This document shows positions 52,761-63,633 of a DNA stretch of 64,000 nt, piece by piece. How positions within the stretch are numbered: the stretch's first letter is position 1; every line of letters begins with the position of its first letter. The translations under genes were made by a program, and so were the position numbers. The DNA is from Cryobacterium melibiosiphilum (GTDB lineage Bacteria; Actinomycetota; Actinomycetes; Actinomycetales; Microbacteriaceae). The notes below the pieces were generated by a model that had not been told where the DNA came from, did no database searches, and saw only the letters and a program-made list of their open reading frames with translations. The stretch lies in contig NZ_QZVS01000088.1 in NCBI RefSeq assembly GCF_003602235.1, positions 27,473 through 91,472 of the forward strand, read 5' to 3'.

Positions 52761-54010
52761 GCACGACAACACCCACCAGACCCGGCACCAGCACACCCGG
52801 CAACACGCAGTCAGCGGATGCCCGCACCGCCCCGGACTATGACGTCTCGGTTCCGCTCGACACCGACTACTACGGCGTCTTCGCCAACGTCCCCGCTGCC
52901 GACCGGGCCTTCTGGGACCGCGCTCGCACGTTCGCGGTCGATACCCTCGACGAGATGAACGCCGCCTGGGACAAGGCCGAATACCCGGTGCACCTCGCCC
53001 GCCGCCTCGGCGACCTCGACCTGCTGACCGACGGTGTCGAAGGCCCCGGGCTCACCGCCATGTCCCCGCTCGCGGCCGGCCTCGTCAACATGGAGATCTC
53101 CCGTGGCGACGGCTCGATGGGCACCGTCATCGCCGTGCAGGGCGGGCTCGCCCTGCGCAGCATCGCGATGTACGGCAGCGACGCGCAGAAGGCGAAGTGG
53201 CTCGTGCCGCTCGCCCGCGCCGAGAAGCTGGGCGCCTTCGCGCTCACCGAACCCGACCACGGCTCCGACTCGGTCGGCCTCGAAACCACCGCGCACCGCG
53301 ACGGCGACGAGTGGGTGCTGAACGGCGAGAAGATGTGGATCGGCAACGGCTCGGTCGGTGACATGACCGTCGTCTGGGCACGGGATGATGCCGGTGACGT
53401 GCGCGGCTTCCTCGTCGACCAGGACACCCCCGGGTACGACGGCGTCACGATGACCGGCAAGGGGTCCCTCCGCGCCATCCACCAGGCCCGCATCACCCTC
53501 ACCGACGTGCGCATCCCGCTCGACAACGTGCTGCCGGGAACCCACACCTTCAAGGACACCGCCGCGGTGCTCTTCGCCACCCGCCTCGGCGTGGCCTGGT
53601 CGGCCCTCGGCCACGCCACCGCGGTGTTCGAAGCGGCCCTGAACTACTCGACCCTGCGTACCCAGTTCGGGAAGCCGCTGGCCTCGTTCCAGATCGTTCA
53701 GGAACGCCTCACCATCATGCTGTCCCAGCTCACGTCCATGCAGTTGCACTGCCTGCGCCTGGCAGAACTGGATGCCGCCGGCACGCTGCGCCCGATCCAG
53801 GCCAGCCTCGCCAAGTTCCACAACACCCGCGCTGCCCGGGAACTCGCCTCGCTCGCGCGGGACATGCTCGGCGGCAACGGTATCCTTCTGGAAAACCACG
53901 TCATCCGGCACCTCGCCGACATCGAATCCATCCACACCTACGAGGGCACCGAGAGCATCCAATCCCTGCTCATCGGCCGCGACCTGACCGGAGTCAGCGC
54001 CTTCAAGTAG
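52757..54010 (+). CDS. Acyl-CoA dehydrogenase
   Basis: 417 residues, FAD enzyme introducing the alpha-beta double bond. A 35-residue hydrophilic N-terminus precedes the core. FAD/substrate loops FALTEPDHGSDSVGLETTAH and KMWIGNGSVGDMTVVWARDD; catalytic base region at IHTYEGTESIQSLLIGRDLT (glutamate in YEGT). The C-terminal pattern is like glutaryl/acyl-CoA dehydrogenases. ATG 52757 overlaps fadB by ATGA. Part of the TetR-controlled operon. Confidence 0.92.
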   Translation: MSTTTPTRPGTSTPGNTQSADARTAPDYDVSVPLDTDYYGVFANVPAADRAFWDRARTFAVDTLDEMNAAWDKAEYPVHLARRLGDLDLLTDGVEGPGLTAMSPLAAGLVNMEISRGDGSMGTVIAVQGGLALRSIAMYGSDAQKAKWLVPLARAEKLGAFALTEPDHGSDSVGLETTAHRDGDEWVLNGEKMWIGNGSVGDMTVVWARDDAGDVRGFLVDQDTPGYDGVTMTGKGSLRAIHQARITLTDVRIPLDNVLPGTHTFKDTAAVLFATRLGVAWSALGHATAVFEAALNYSTLRTQFGKPLASFQIVQERLTIMLSQLTSMQLHCLRLAELDAAGTLRPIQASLAKFHNTRAARELASLARDMLGGNGILLENHVIRHLADIESIHTYEGTESIQSLLIGRDLTGVSAFK

Positions 54011-54078
54011 ACCAGTCCGAGAAACGTAGACACCACCACCTCGCACCACCTCACCGATATTCGGACAAAGGAGTCCCC

Positions 54079-55749
54079 TTGCTGGAACAGATGGCCGCTT
54101 CACCGAACGATTCACTGTCACCTGACGATTCACTGTCACCGAATGATTCACCGCTGACGCCGATGCGCTTCCTGCAGCGCTCGGCCGAGGTCTTCCCGAA
54201 CAAGAGCGCGATCATCTACGGAGGCCGCCGCTACACCTACACCGAATTCCGCGAGACCGCCGAGAAGCTCGCCCACGCCATCCGAGCCCGCATCGAGCCC
54301 GGTGACCGGGTCGTCTTCCTGGCACCGAACATCCCCGAGATGCTCATCGCCCACTACGCGGTGCCGCTGGCCGGCGGGGTGCTCGTCGCCCTTAACTCGC
54401 GCCTGGCCAAGCCCGAGATCGACTACGTGCTGACCCACTCCGAGGCGACGCTGCTGTTCGTGGACGCGGAGATCATGGCCACCGTCGGCAACGCGTTCGA
54501 GGCATCCGCCAGCCTGAAGGCCGTGATCGAGATCGCCGACCCCGAATTCGGCCTCGTCGAGAGCGGCCTGGCCCTGGGCCAGCAGAGCCTGGAGAGCTTC
54601 GTCGCCCAGTCGAACGACACCGATGAGTCTCCGCTGGCGTGGGAGGTCACCGACGAACGCGGCGTCATCGCGATCAACTACACCTCGGGCACCACCGGCA
54701 AGCCCAAGGGCGTCATGTACTCGCACCGCGGCGCCTACCTGAACTCCTTCGGGGAGGTCTTCCACAACAAGTTCACGAGCGATTCCGTCTACCTGTGGAC
54801 CCTGCCGATGTTCCACTGCAACGGCTGGTGCACACCGTGGGCGGTCACCGCCGCCGGCGCGACGCACGTCTGCCTGCGCGCCGTTCGAGCGGATGCCGTC
54901 TGGGGCGCGATCGACGCCCTCGGCGTCACGAACCTGTGTGGCGCGCCGACCGTCTGCAGCATCATCGCCAACGCGCCCCAGGCGCACCCGGTGGAGCGGC
55001 CCTTGAGCATCACGACCGCCGGCGCCCCGCCGTCGCCGAGCGTGATTCAGCAGCTCGAGCACCTGCGCATCACCGTCGTGCACGTCTATGGCCTCACCGA
55101 GGTCTATGGCCCGTACACGATCTGCGAATACCAGCACGACTGGGACGACCTGCCCGAAGCGGAACGCGCCCAGAAGATCTCCCGGCAGGGGGTCGGCATG
55201 CTGCAGGCCGAATCGGCCCGCATCGTCGACGGCGCCATGCAGGACGTTCCGAAGGACGCCCACACGATCGGCGAGATCGTGCTGCGCGGCAACAACGTCA
55301 TGCTCGGCTATTTCAAGAATCCGGCGGCGACGAAGGATGCCTTCCGCGGCGGCTGGTTCCACACCGGCGACCTCGGCGTCATGCACCCCGACGGCTACAT
55401 CGAGATCAAGGACCGTGCCAAGGACATCATCATCTCGGGCGGCGAGAACATCTCCACGATCGAGGTCGAGAACGCGATCCTCGCGCACCCGACCGTGCTC
55501 GACGTCGCGGTCGTGGGCGTGCCTCACGAGAAGTGGGGCGAGCGACCGAAGGCCTATGTCGTCTTGCGGCCCGACCACATCGTGACCGAGGTCGACCTGC
55601 TCACCCATACGAAGTACCTCATCGCGAGCTTCAAGGTGCCGGACTACATCACCTTCGTCGACGAGCTGCCCCGCACCGCTACGGGCAAGATCATGAAGGT
55701 CGTGCTGCGCGACCTCCAGACCGAGGAGGCCGCCGCGCCGGTCGCCTGA
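54079..55749 (+). CDS. fadD: Medium/long-chain acyl-CoA synthetase
   Basis: 556-residue AMP-forming ligase. P-loop-like YTSGTTGKPKGVMYSHRG (about 200), A5 motif VYGLTEVYGPYT, A7 WFHTGDLGVMHPDGYIEIKD, hinge DRAKDIIISGGENIS, and catalytic lysine near the end in PRTATGKIMK. Activates fatty acids for the two preceding enzymes. TTG 54079 has AAAGGAG five bases away; ATG 54091 is too far from it. The N-terminus carries a short imperfect repeat (NDSLSP-type, three units). Confidence 0.92.
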   Translation: MLEQMAASPNDSLSPDDSLSPNDSPLTPMRFLQRSAEVFPNKSAIIYGGRRYTYTEFRETAEKLAHAIRARIEPGDRVVFLAPNIPEMLIAHYAVPLAGGVLVALNSRLAKPEIDYVLTHSEATLLFVDAEIMATVGNAFEASASLKAVIEIADPEFGLVESGLALGQQSLESFVAQSNDTDESPLAWEVTDERGVIAINYTSGTTGKPKGVMYSHRGAYLNSFGEVFHNKFTSDSVYLWTLPMFHCNGWCTPWAVTAAGATHVCLRAVRADAVWGAIDALGVTNLCGAPTVCSIIANAPQAHPVERPLSITTAGAPPSPSVIQQLEHLRITVVHVYGLTEVYGPYTICEYQHDWDDLPEAERAQKISRQGVGMLQAESARIVDGAMQDVPKDAHTIGEIVLRGNNVMLGYFKNPAATKDAFRGGWFHTGDLGVMHPDGYIEIKDRAKDIIISGGENISTIEVENAILAHPTVLDVAVVGVPHEKWGERPKAYVVLRPDHIVTEVDLLTHTKYLIASFKVPDYITFVDELPRTATGKIMKVVLRDLQTEEAAAPVA

Positions 55750-55763
55750 CGCGCCGGTTGGTT

Positions 55764-55802
55764 CCGGTTCAGCCTCTGCCGAAGGTTCAGGGGCTGAACC
55801 GG
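55764..55802. terminator. Bidirectional terminator between fadD and kdpE
   Basis: Perfect 11-bp arms CCGGTTCAGCC (55764-55774) and GGCTGAACCGG (55792-55802) with a 17-base loop lie between the convergent genes; the right arm overlaps the last codons of kdpE. Confidence 0.6.
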
Positions 55803-56470
55803 TAGCCCATGCCGGCTTCCGTGAGCAGGTAGCGGGGATGGGCGGCATCCGCTTCGAGCTTCTTGCGCAACTGCCCCACGTACAGGCGCAGATAGCCGGT
55901 GTCGCCCACGTGGTGCGGGCCCCAGACCTCGGTGAGCAGCGACTGCCGGGTGACGAGCTTGCCGGGGTTGCGCAGCAGCACCCCGAGGATCAGCCACTCC
56001 GTCGGCGTCAGCCGAACCGTCTCAGCAACGCCCGCCGCGTTGCGGGTCACCTGCTTAGCGCTGAGGTCGACGGTCACGGCGCCGAGCAGCACGACGGGTT
56101 CGTCGTCGGTTGTGGCAAGCCGGCGGGTCAGGGCGCGGATGCGGGCGAGCAGTTCATCGATCGAGAACGGCTTGGTCACGTAGTCGTCGGCGCCGGCGTC
56201 GAGTGCCTGCACCTTGTCGGCAGCCCCCGTGCGGCCCGACACCACGAGGATCGGTACCTGGCTCCAGCCGCGCAGGCCTTCGATCACGGCCTGGCCGTCG
56301 AGCCGGGGCATGCCGAGGTCGAGCATGACCAGGTCGGGGTGGTGCTCGATCATCGCATTGATCGCCGCGGCGCCGTCTTCGGCGGTGACGATGTCATAGC
56401 CGCGCGCCCCGAGAGTGATGCGCAGGGCTCGCAGAATCTGCGGGTCGTCGTCGGCGATCAGGATCTTCAT
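55787..56470 (-). CDS. kdpE: Response regulator KdpE
   Basis: 227-residue OmpR-family regulator. Receiver domain (1-115): acidic pocket DDD near residue 9, phospho-acceptor in VMLDLGMPRLDG (D51), switch lysine in DDYVTKPFS. Winged helix (130-225): TPTEWLILGVLLRNPGKLVT, and GYLRLYVGQLRKKLE recognition. Activates the kdp operon. ATG 56470 overlaps the KdpD stop. Confidence 0.95.
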   Translation of the reverse strand: MKILIADDDPQILRALRITLGARGYDIVTAEDGAAAINAMIEHHPDLVMLDLGMPRLDGQAVIEGLRGWSQVPILVVSGRTGAADKVQALDAGADDYVTKPFSIDELLARIRALTRRLATTDDEPVVLLGAVTVDLSAKQVTRNAAGVAETVRLTPTEWLILGVLLRNPGKLVTRQSLLTEVWGPHHVGDTGYLRLYVGQLRKKLEADAAHPRYLLTEAGMGYRFSP

Positions 56471-58980
56471 GCCCGGCCTTCCGTCAGCGGCTGTGCCTTC
56501 AGCGCGATCACCATGGTGACGCCGCCGCCGGGAGTGTCTTCGGCGTCGAGGGTACCGCTCATGCCCTCGACGAAACCCTTGGAGACCGCGAGCCCGAGGC
56601 CGAGGCCGGTGAGGTTGTCGGTGTCGCCGAGCCGCTGGAACGGCACGAACACGTCGCTGCGGCGGTCGGCGGGGATTCCCGGGCCCCGGTCCATGATGCG
56701 AATCTCGACGGTGTCGGCGAATTCGCTCGCCGCGACCCGCACCCGCTGGTCGGCCGGCGAGAATCGCACGGCATTGGCCAGGATGTTCACGATCACCCGC
56801 TGCAGCAGTCCCGCATCCGCCGACATTGCGCTGAGCCCGGCGGGCAGGTCCAGGTCGACGGTCGCCGGCCCGAGCCCGAGCTCGTCGAGTGCCGGCAGCA
56901 CCACGTCGGCCGCATCAACGGGCTCGAGCGACACGGCGAGGGCGCCGGCCTGCAACCGGCTGACATCCAGCAGGTTCGTCACAAGCGCGGCCAGGGCGCC
57001 CAGGCTCTCGTCTGCGGTCGTCAGCAGCTCGCGGCGGTCCGCGGCCGACAGGGTGACATCGGTGGACAGCAGGCCGCTGACCGCCGCGGTCGCCGCGCTG
57101 AGCGGGCGGCGGAGGTCGTGACCGACGGCGGCCAGCAGGGCGCTGCGCATCCGGTCGGCGGCCGCGAGCGGGCCCATCTCTCCGGCCGTGCGTTCCAGGT
57201 CGGTGTGTTCAAGGGCCGCGCTCATCTGCGTGGTGATGACCGCCAGCAGGCGACGCTCCGACGCGTCGAGGTCGGCTCCGTGCAGTTCGAGCTCGGCTGC
57301 CGGTCCGACCGGCAGGGTGGTCACCGCTGGCCCGGCATCGGCGCCCGTGGCGATCCCGGCCGGTTCCCCGTCGGAGTAGAGCACGGTGCCGTTGGTGCGC
57401 AGCTGCACGCCGGTGAGGCCGAACGCCTCGCGGGTGCGCGTGACGAGCGCCTGCAGGGCGTCCTGGCCCCGCAGCACGCTGCCCGCGACGGTGGCGAGCA
57501 GTTCCGATTCGGCCGCGGCGCGCATCGCCGTGCGGGAACGCCGGGCCGCCTGGTCGACGACGTAGCTGACCAGCCCGGCGTTCACGACGTAGAGCACGAG
57601 GGCGAGCACGTGCAGGGGCTCGTCAATGGTGATCGTGTAGATCGGCTCGACAAAATAGAAGTCGAGCGTCAGCCCCGACAACAAGGCGGCGAACAGGGCG
57701 GGGTACAGCCCGCCGACGAGGGCGACGATCACGACCAAGAACTGGTAGCTCAGCACATCGCTGGTGATCGACTCATCTGACCGAAACGTCACGAGCAGCC
57801 AGGTCACGAGCGGTCCGCCGAGCAGTGCGAGAACAAAACCGGCCATGCGCCGCTTGACCGAGAGGGCGCCACCCAGGCGGGGCAGCCTCAGCTTGCCGCC
57901 GGCCGCGGAGTGCGTGACGATGTGCACGTCGATGTCGCCGGACTCCCGAATGACGGTGGCGCCGATGCCCGGGCCGGTCAGCGCCGCCATCAGCCGGGTT
58001 CGCCGGCTGACGCCGATCACCAGTTGGGTTGCATTGGCGGCCTGGGCGAATTCGACCAAGGCCTTCGACGTGTCGTCGCCGACCACCTGATGATAGGTAC
58101 CGCCCAGTTCTTCGACCAGGGCGCGTTGGGCCGAGAGGGCGCCGGGATGCGAGTCGCGCAGGCCGTCCTGGCCGGTCACGTGCACGGCGAGCAGTTCGCC
58201 GCCGGCCGAGCGGGCCGCGATGCGGGCACCGCGCCGCAGCAGCGTCTCGCCTTCACGGCCGCCCGTGAGCGCCACCACGACGCGTTCCCTGGCCTCCCAT
58301 TTGTCGCTGATGCCGTGTTCGGCCCGGTAGGACTGCAGGGCGTTGTCGACCTCGTCGGCGAGCCAGAGCAGGGCGAGCTCACGCAGGGCGGTCAGGTTGC
58401 CGAGCCGAAAGTAGTTTGACAGCGCGGCGTCGACGCGGGCGCTCGGGTAGACGAGCCCCTCGGCAAGCCGGTCCCGCAGGGCCTGCGGCGCGAGGTCGAC
58501 GACCTCGATCTGGTCGGCCGCCCGTAAGACCGCATCCGGCACGGTCTCCCGCTGCGGCACTCCCGTGATCTGCTGCACCACGTCGTTGAGGGACTCGATG
58601 TGCTGGATGTTCACCGTTGAGATCACGTCGATCCCAGCTTCCAGCAGCAGCTGCACGTCCTGCCAGCGCTTCTCGTTCGCGGAGCCCGGCGCGTTGGTGT
58701 GGGCGAGTTCGTCCACGAGCGCGAGCTGCGGATGACGGTCCCGCACTGCGACCACGTCCATCTCTGACAGCTCGACGCCGCGGTGTTCGACCTGCATCCG
58801 GGCGATGACCGGCAGACCGACGAGCATCGCGGCGGTGGCCGCCCGGTCGTGGGTCTCGACGACGGCGACGACCACGTCCTTGCCCTCGCCGAGCAGTCGG
58901 CGGCCTTCTTCCAGCATCGTGTAGGTCTTGCCGACGCCGGGCGCCGCTCCGAGTAACACGCGCAGCCGACCGCGTTTCAC
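56467..58980 (-). CDS. kdpD: Sensor histidine kinase KdpD
   Basis: 837 residues. N-terminal KdpD domain with Walker A GAAPGVGKTYT (11-21) and Walker B-like LALVDELAHTNAPG; universal-stress domain (about 235-365); four-helix DUF4118 membrane region (about 385-490); GAF-like domain (about 510-620); HisKA with phospho-histidine in AAVGHDLRRPLSA; HATPase with N box and GPGIPADRR and LGLGLAVSKGFV. Senses low K+/high ionic strength. GTG 58980. Followed by kdpE with ATGA overlap. Confidence 0.95.
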   Translation of the reverse strand: MKRGRLRVLLGAAPGVGKTYTMLEEGRRLLGEGKDVVVAVVETHDRAATAAMLVGLPVIARMQVEHRGVELSEMDVVAVRDRHPQLALVDELAHTNAPGSANEKRWQDVQLLLEAGIDVISTVNIQHIESLNDVVQQITGVPQRETVPDAVLRAADQIEVVDLAPQALRDRLAEGLVYPSARVDAALSNYFRLGNLTALRELALLWLADEVDNALQSYRAEHGISDKWEARERVVVALTGGREGETLLRRGARIAARSAGGELLAVHVTGQDGLRDSHPGALSAQRALVEELGGTYHQVVGDDTSKALVEFAQAANATQLVIGVSRRTRLMAALTGPGIGATVIRESGDIDVHIVTHSAAGGKLRLPRLGGALSVKRRMAGFVLALLGGPLVTWLLVTFRSDESITSDVLSYQFLVVIVALVGGLYPALFAALLSGLTLDFYFVEPIYTITIDEPLHVLALVLYVVNAGLVSYVVDQAARRSRTAMRAAAESELLATVAGSVLRGQDALQALVTRTREAFGLTGVQLRTNGTVLYSDGEPAGIATGADAGPAVTTLPVGPAAELELHGADLDASERRLLAVITTQMSAALEHTDLERTAGEMGPLAAADRMRSALLAAVGHDLRRPLSAATAAVSGLLSTDVTLSAADRRELLTTADESLGALAALVTNLLDVSRLQAGALAVSLEPVDAADVVLPALDELGLGPATVDLDLPAGLSAMSADAGLLQRVIVNILANAVRFSPADQRVRVAASEFADTVEIRIMDRGPGIPADRRSDVFVPFQRLGDTDNLTGLGLGLAVSKGFVEGMSGTLDAEDTPGGGVTMVIALKAQPLTEGRA

Positions 58981-59017
58981 CAGTCAGTCCCCTCCGCCAG
59001 AACCGCCAGGGCGCCGA

Positions 59018-59641
59018 TCACAGCGCCGCGACAGCGAGATTCAATTCCAGAACGTTGACGGATTCCGCACCCAGATAGCCCAGGTCCCGCCCCGTAATCC
59101 TAGACTCCACGAGCGCCCGCACGTCGGACTCGGCGAGTCCCCGGGCCTCGGCGATCCGCGGTACCTGCAACAGCGCATACGCGGGGCTGATCGCCGGGTC
59201 CAGCCCCGAAGCGGATGCCGTCAGCGCGTCGGCGGGAATCTCCGCCTCGGTCACGCCCTCGAACTCGGCAATCTGGGCGCGGCGCTCGCCGATGGCCGCG
59301 ATCAGGTCGGCGTTCTCGGGCCCCCAGTTGCTGCCACTGGACGCTGCCGCGTCATAGCCGTCGCCGGCCGCCGAGGGTCGCGGTTGAAACCACTGCGGCA
59401 GCGGAGCGCCGTCGGAGTCGACGACGGACTGTCCGATCAGGGAGGAGCCCACGGCATCCGCTGCCGTGGCCGGGTTGCCGTCGGCCCCGACCAGCGAGCC
59501 GTTGGCCTGGGCGGGCAGGGCGACCTGTCCGACGACGGTGACCGAGAGCGGGTACAGCATTCCGAGAACGACGGTGAAGATGAGCATCGCCCGCAGGGCG
59601 ACCCCGTACTGCCGAAAGTCTCGGCGTGAGGTTGAACGCAT
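59018..59641 (-). CDS. kdpC: Potassium-transporting ATPase subunit KdpC
   Basis: 207 residues, single membrane helix (ALRAMLIFTVVLGMLYPLSV) and periplasmic domain with GSSLIGQSV, FQPRPSAAGDGYDAAASSGS (family RPSA..Y....S.GSN) and the ending LNLAVAAL. Stabilises the complex. Lies 25 bp after kdpB. Confidence 0.95.
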   Translation of the reverse strand: MRSTSRRDFRQYGVALRAMLIFTVVLGMLYPLSVTVVGQVALPAQANGSLVGADGNPATAADAVGSSLIGQSVVDSDGAPLPQWFQPRPSAAGDGYDAAASSGSNWGPENADLIAAIGERRAQIAEFEGVTEAEIPADALTASASGLDPAISPAYALLQVPRIAEARGLAESDVRALVESRITGRDLGYLGAESVNVLELNLAVAAL

Positions 59642-59666
59642 GAGTGATCCTGTTCGGGGAGAAGGG

Positions 59667-61868
59667 CTAGAAGCCGGGGATGAGGGAGACGACGAGGTCG
59701 ACGATCTTGATCCCCATGAAGGGCGCGATCACACCGCCCAGCCCGTAGATGAGCAGGTTGCGCCCCAGGATCTGGGACGCCGATACGGGCCGGTAGTTGA
59801 CGCCGCGCAGGGCGAGCGGAATCAGCACGACGATGATGATCGCGTTGAAGATGATCGCCGAGAGGATCGCCGACGCGGGGGAGTGCAGCTGCATCACGTT
59901 GAGTGCCGCGAGCCCCGGGAACACCCCGGCGAACATCGCCGGAATGATCGCAAAGTACTTGGCGATGTCGTTGGCAATCGAGAACGTCGTGAGCGCCCCG
60001 CGGGTGATCAGCAGTTGCTTGCCGATGCGCACGATATCGATGAGCTTGGTCGGGTCCGAGTCGAGGTCGACCATGTTGCCGGCCTCTTTGGCCGCCGACG
60101 TTCCCGTGTTCATCGCCACGCCCACATCCGCCTGGGCGAGCGCCGGGGCATCGTTGGTGCCGTCCCCGGTCATGGCAACGAGGTTTCCGCCCTCCTGCTC
60201 CTTGCGAATCAGGGTGAGCTTCTCCTCGGGGGTGGCCTCGGCAAGAAAATCGTCGACGCCCGCCTCGGCGGCGATGGTCTTCGCGGTCAGGGGATTGTCG
60301 CCCGTGACCATGATGGTGCGGATGCCCATGGCGCGCAGCTCGGCGAAGCGCTCGGCGATGCCCTCCTTGACGATGTCCTTGAGGTAGATCACCCCGAGAA
60401 TGGTGCGCGGGCCGCCGGCCGAACCGGCGGCTACCACGAGCGGGGTTCCACCGAGGGTGGAAATGCGTTCCACCTGCGTTGCCAGGGCGGCGCGCACCGG
60501 GTCGGGCACGGACGTGGTCTCTTCGACCCAGGCGGTCACCGCTGAGCCGGCGCCCTTGCGAATGAGCGGGGCGCCATCCGTTGTGATGTCCGTCAGGTCG
60601 ACGCCGCTCATCCGCGTCTGCGCGGTGAACGGCACGACGTCGCCAGCGAGGGTGCCGGTGTGCACGAACCCATTCTCGCCGGCGAGGTCGACGATCGACT
60701 TGCCTTCGGGGGTGGGGTCGCTGAGCGAGGCGAGCGCGGCAGCCCGCACCAGGTCGGCCTGCGAGACACCGCTGCTGAGCGGGGTGAACTCGGTCGCGCG
60801 GCGGTTGCCGTAGGTGATGGTGCCGGTCTTGTCGAGCAGCAGGGTGGTCACGTCGCCGGCCGCCTCGACGGCTCGGCCCGACATGGCGAGCACGTTGCGC
60901 TGCACGAGGCGGTCCATTCCGGCGATGCCGATGGCCGAGAGCAGCGCGCCGATCGTCGTCGGGATGAGACAGACCAGCAGGGCCACGAGCACCGGCACGC
61001 TCACCGCGGCGGCCGAATAGTCGGCGATGGGGTTGATGGTCAGGGTGACCACGAGAAAGACGATCGAGAGGCTGGCCAGCAGAATGTTCAGGGCCATCTC
61101 GTTCGGCGTCTTCTGCCGGGTGGCGCCCTCCACGAGGGCGATCATGCGGTCGACGAAGGTTTCGCCCGGCTTGCTGGTGATCTGCACCACGATACGGTCC
61201 GAGAGCACCCGGGTGCCGCCGGTGACGGCGCTGCGTTCGCCGCCGGATTCCCGCACGACCGGCGCGGATTCACCGGTGATCGCCGATTCGTCGACGGATG
61301 CGATGCCCCAGACGATATCGCCGTCTCCCGGAATCAGCTCCCCGGCCACGACGACCACGACGTCTCCCAGCCGCAGGTCCGCCGACGAGAGTGCCTCCAC
61401 CGCGGCATTCTCAGCGGCCGGGTCGCCGCTCGGATCGTAGGCCGTGAGCCGGTGGGTCTCGGTGTCGCTGCGGGTCTTGCGCAGGCTGTCGGCTTGGGCC
61501 TTGCCGCGACCCTCGGCGACGGACTCGGCGAGGTTGGCGAAGATCACGGTCAGCCACAGCCAGAACGCGATTCCGAGGGTGAAAGTGGGGGGAACATCCG
61601 TTCCGCCCGAGGTTTCCGGGCCGCCGAGGAACGGTTCGGCGATACCGAGCACCGTCGTGAGGGCTGCCCCCACCTCGACGATGAACATGACGGGGTTGCG
61701 CCACATCTGGCGCGGGTCGAGTTTGCGCACGGCCCCGGGAAACGCCGCGAGCAACTGCGCGGTGCTGAGCGTCGCGGTGCGGCGCTTGCTCGCCGAGCTG
61801 CCGGGGGCTCTGGTGGAGGTTTCGGACTCTGACGATGCCTGGGTGGAGGTCAGGTGAGGGGTGGACAT
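59667..61868 (-). CDS. kdpB: Potassium-transporting ATPase subunit KdpB
   Basis: 733-residue P-type ATPase. TGESAPV actuator loop, phosphorylation motif [14 protein letters not shown], nucleotide-domain KGAGSA, hinge [18 protein letters not shown]. An extra serine/threonine-rich N-terminal tail of about 35 residues. ATG 61868 is chosen by family start; the same frame stays open upstream through kdpA but is not coding there. Confidence 0.96.
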   Translation of the reverse strand: MSTPHLTSTQASSESETSTRAPGSSASKRRTATLSTAQLLAAFPGAVRKLDPRQMWRNPVMFIVEVGAALTTVLGIAEPFLGGPETSGGTDVPPTFTLGIAFWLWLTVIFANLAESVAEGRGKAQADSLRKTRSDTETHRLTAYDPSGDPAAENAAVEALSSADLRLGDVVVVVAGELIPGDGDIVWGIASVDESAITGESAPVVRESGGERSAVTGGTRVLSDRIVVQITSKPGETFVDRMIALVEGATRQKTPNEMALNILLASLSIVFLVVTLTINPIADYSAAAVSVPVLVALLVCLIPTTIGALLSAIGIAGMDRLVQRNVLAMSGRAVEAAGDVTTLLLDKTGTITYGNRRATEFTPLSSGVSQADLVRAAALASLSDPTPEGKSIVDLAGENGFVHTGTLAGDVVPFTAQTRMSGVDLTDITTDGAPLIRKGAGSAVTAWVEETTSVPDPVRAALATQVERISTLGGTPLVVAAGSAGGPRTILGVIYLKDIVKEGIAERFAELRAMGIRTIMVTGDNPLTAKTIAAEAGVDDFLAEATPEEKLTLIRKEQEGGNLVAMTGDGTNDAPALAQADVGVAMNTGTSAAKEAGNMVDLDSDPTKLIDIVRIGKQLLITRGALTTFSIANDIAKYFAIIPAMFAGVFPGLAALNVMQLHSPASAILSAIIFNAIIIVVLIPLALRGVNYRPVSASQILGRNLLIYGLGGVIAPFMGIKIVDLVVSLIPGF

Positions 61869-61870
61869 GG

Positions 61871-63544
61871 TTATTGCAGCCCTTCCGCCAGGGGACCCAG
61901 CGCGAGTACGGGAAAGTAGGTGAGCGCGGTGATGATCACCGTGACGCCGATGAGCAGGCCGACGAACTGTGGCCTGTTGGTGGGCAGGGTTCCGACGGTG
62001 GCCGGCACTCTGTCCTGCGCGGCGAGCGAGCTGGCCAGCGCGAGCACGAGCACGATCGGCAGGAACCTGCCGAGCAGCATCGCCACGCCGAGCGCCGTGT
62101 TGAACCACGGCGTGTTTGCCGTGAGGCCGGCGAAGGCCGACCCGTTGTTGTTGGCGGCGGAGGTGAACGCGTAGAGCACCTCGGAGAGCCCGTGCAGGCC
62201 GGGGTTCCAGATCGACGTGCCCTCGACATCCGCTCGCACCGCGGGGATCGCAAAACTCAGCGCGGTGCCGGCCAGAACGAGGGTTGGGGTGACGAGAATG
62301 TAGAGGCTGGCGAGTTTGATCTCGCGCGGGCCGATCTTCTTGCCCAGGTATTCCGGGGTGCGGCCGACGAGCAGGCCCGCGACGAACACGGCGATCACGG
62401 CGAGGATCAGCATGCCGTAGAGGCCCGAGCCGGTGCCCCCGGGGGCGACCTCGCCGAGCATCATGTTGAGCATCGGCATCATGCCGCCGAGGGCGGTGTA
62501 CGAGTCGTGCATGGAGTTGACGGCGCCCGTGGAGGTGAGCGTCGTGGCCGTCGCATAGAGCGTAGACGCCGCGATGCCGAAGCGCGTCTCCTTGCCCTCC
62601 ATCGCGCCGCCCGCGGCCTGCGGGGCCGTGCCGGCGCCGCCCAGTTCGAACATGGTGATCGCGGTCAGGGACACCACGAAGAGGGTGGCCATGGTGGCGA
62701 GGATCGCGTAGCCCTGCCTGTTGTCGCCGACCACGCGGCCGAAGGTGCGCGGCAGGCTGAAGGGGATGGCGAGCATGAGCACGATCTGGAAGAGGCTGGT
62801 CCAGGCGCTTGGGTTTTCGAACGGATGCGCCGAGTTGGCATTGAAGAAGCCGCCGCCGTTGGTGCCGAAGATCTTGATCGCCTCCTGGGAGGCAACGGGA
62901 CCGCCCGGGATCGACTGGGTGGCACCGCTCAGGGTGGTCACGTCGGTGAAGCCGTTGACGTTTTGGATGACGCCGCCGGCCAGCAGCACGATCGCCGCAA
63001 TCACCGAGACGGGCAGCAGCAGGCGCAGGATGCCGCGGGTCAGGTCGATCCAGAAGTTGCCGATGGTGCCCGACTTGCGCAGCGCGAACGCCCGGACCAG
63101 GGCCACGGCCACGGCGATGCCGACCGCCGACGAGACGAAGTTCTGCACGGTCAGCCCGATCAGCTGAACCGCGTACCCCATCGTCACATCGGGGGAGTAG
63201 GACTGCCAGTTGGTGTTGGTGACGAACGACACTGCTGTGTTGAACGAGAGCCCCTCGGGAATCGCCGGAAAGCCCAACGAATAGGGCAGCACGGCCTGGG
63301 CGCGCTGGATGGCGTAGACCAGCAGCACACCGACCGCCGAGAAGGCGAGCACGCCGCGCAGATACGCCGGCCAGGTCTGTTCCGACCGGGAGCTGACGCC
63401 GATGAGGCGGTAGAAGCCCCGCTCGATTGCGAGGTCGTGACGGGAGGTGTAGATATGGGCCATGTAGTCGCCCAGCGGGCGGTAGAGGACCGCCAGCACG
63501 AGAACGAGGGTCAGAACCTGGAGCAACGCAAGCCAACCGTCCAT
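61871..63544 (-). CDS. kdpA: Potassium channel-like subunit KdpA
   Basis: 557 residues, ten membrane helices. The four selectivity-filter loops are visible: [37 protein letters not shown] and [12 protein letters not shown]. Start ATG 63544 shares a base with the kdpF stop (TGATG); stop is two bases before kdpB. Confidence 0.96.
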   Translation of the reverse strand: MDGWLALLQVLTLVLVLAVLYRPLGDYMAHIYTSRHDLAIERGFYRLIGVSSRSEQTWPAYLRGVLAFSAVGVLLVYAIQRAQAVLPYSLGFPAIPEGLSFNTAVSFVTNTNWQSYSPDVTMGYAVQLIGLTVQNFVSSAVGIAVAVALVRAFALRKSGTIGNFWIDLTRGILRLLLPVSVIAAIVLLAGGVIQNVNGFTDVTTLSGATQSIPGGPVASQEAIKIFGTNGGGFFNANSAHPFENPSAWTSLFQIVLMLAIPFSLPRTFGRVVGDNRQGYAILATMATLFVVSLTAITMFELGGAGTAPQAAGGAMEGKETRFGIAASTLYATATTLTSTGAVNSMHDSYTALGGMMPMLNMMLGEVAPGGTGSGLYGMLILAVIAVFVAGLLVGRTPEYLGKKIGPREIKLASLYILVTPTLVLAGTALSFAIPAVRADVEGTSIWNPGLHGLSEVLYAFTSAANNNGSAFAGLTANTPWFNTALGVAMLLGRFLPIVLVLALASSLAAQDRVPATVGTLPTNRPQFVGLLIGVTVIITALTYFPVLALGPLAEGLQ

Positions 63545-63633
63545 CAGAACCGTTCCGGCTTCACGAGCGCGAACACCAGATAGACGATCGCGGCGACGGC
63601 GAGGGCCACGGCGAGCAGATTGAAGACGATCAC
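63544..63633 (-). CDS. kdpF: KdpF small subunit, 29 aa
   Basis: GTG 63633 starts [20 protein letters not shown] followed by FALVKPERF, the conserved KdpF sequence with its PERF ending. A single helix stabilising KdpABC. Overlaps the upstream small ORF (GTGA) and kdpA (TGATG). Confidence 0.92.
   Translation of the reverse strand: MIVFNLLAVALAVAAIVYLVFALVKPERF

Noticed and set aside
50541..55848. Long minus-strand frames opposite fadB, the acyl-CoA dehydrogenase and fadD
   Set aside because: Low-complexity antisense translations; the plus strand encodes full conserved enzymes.
59667..63536. KdpB frame extended upstream to 1289 codons
   Set aside because: The upstream part is an out-of-frame reading of kdpA; the family start and the kdpA stop place KdpB at 61868.
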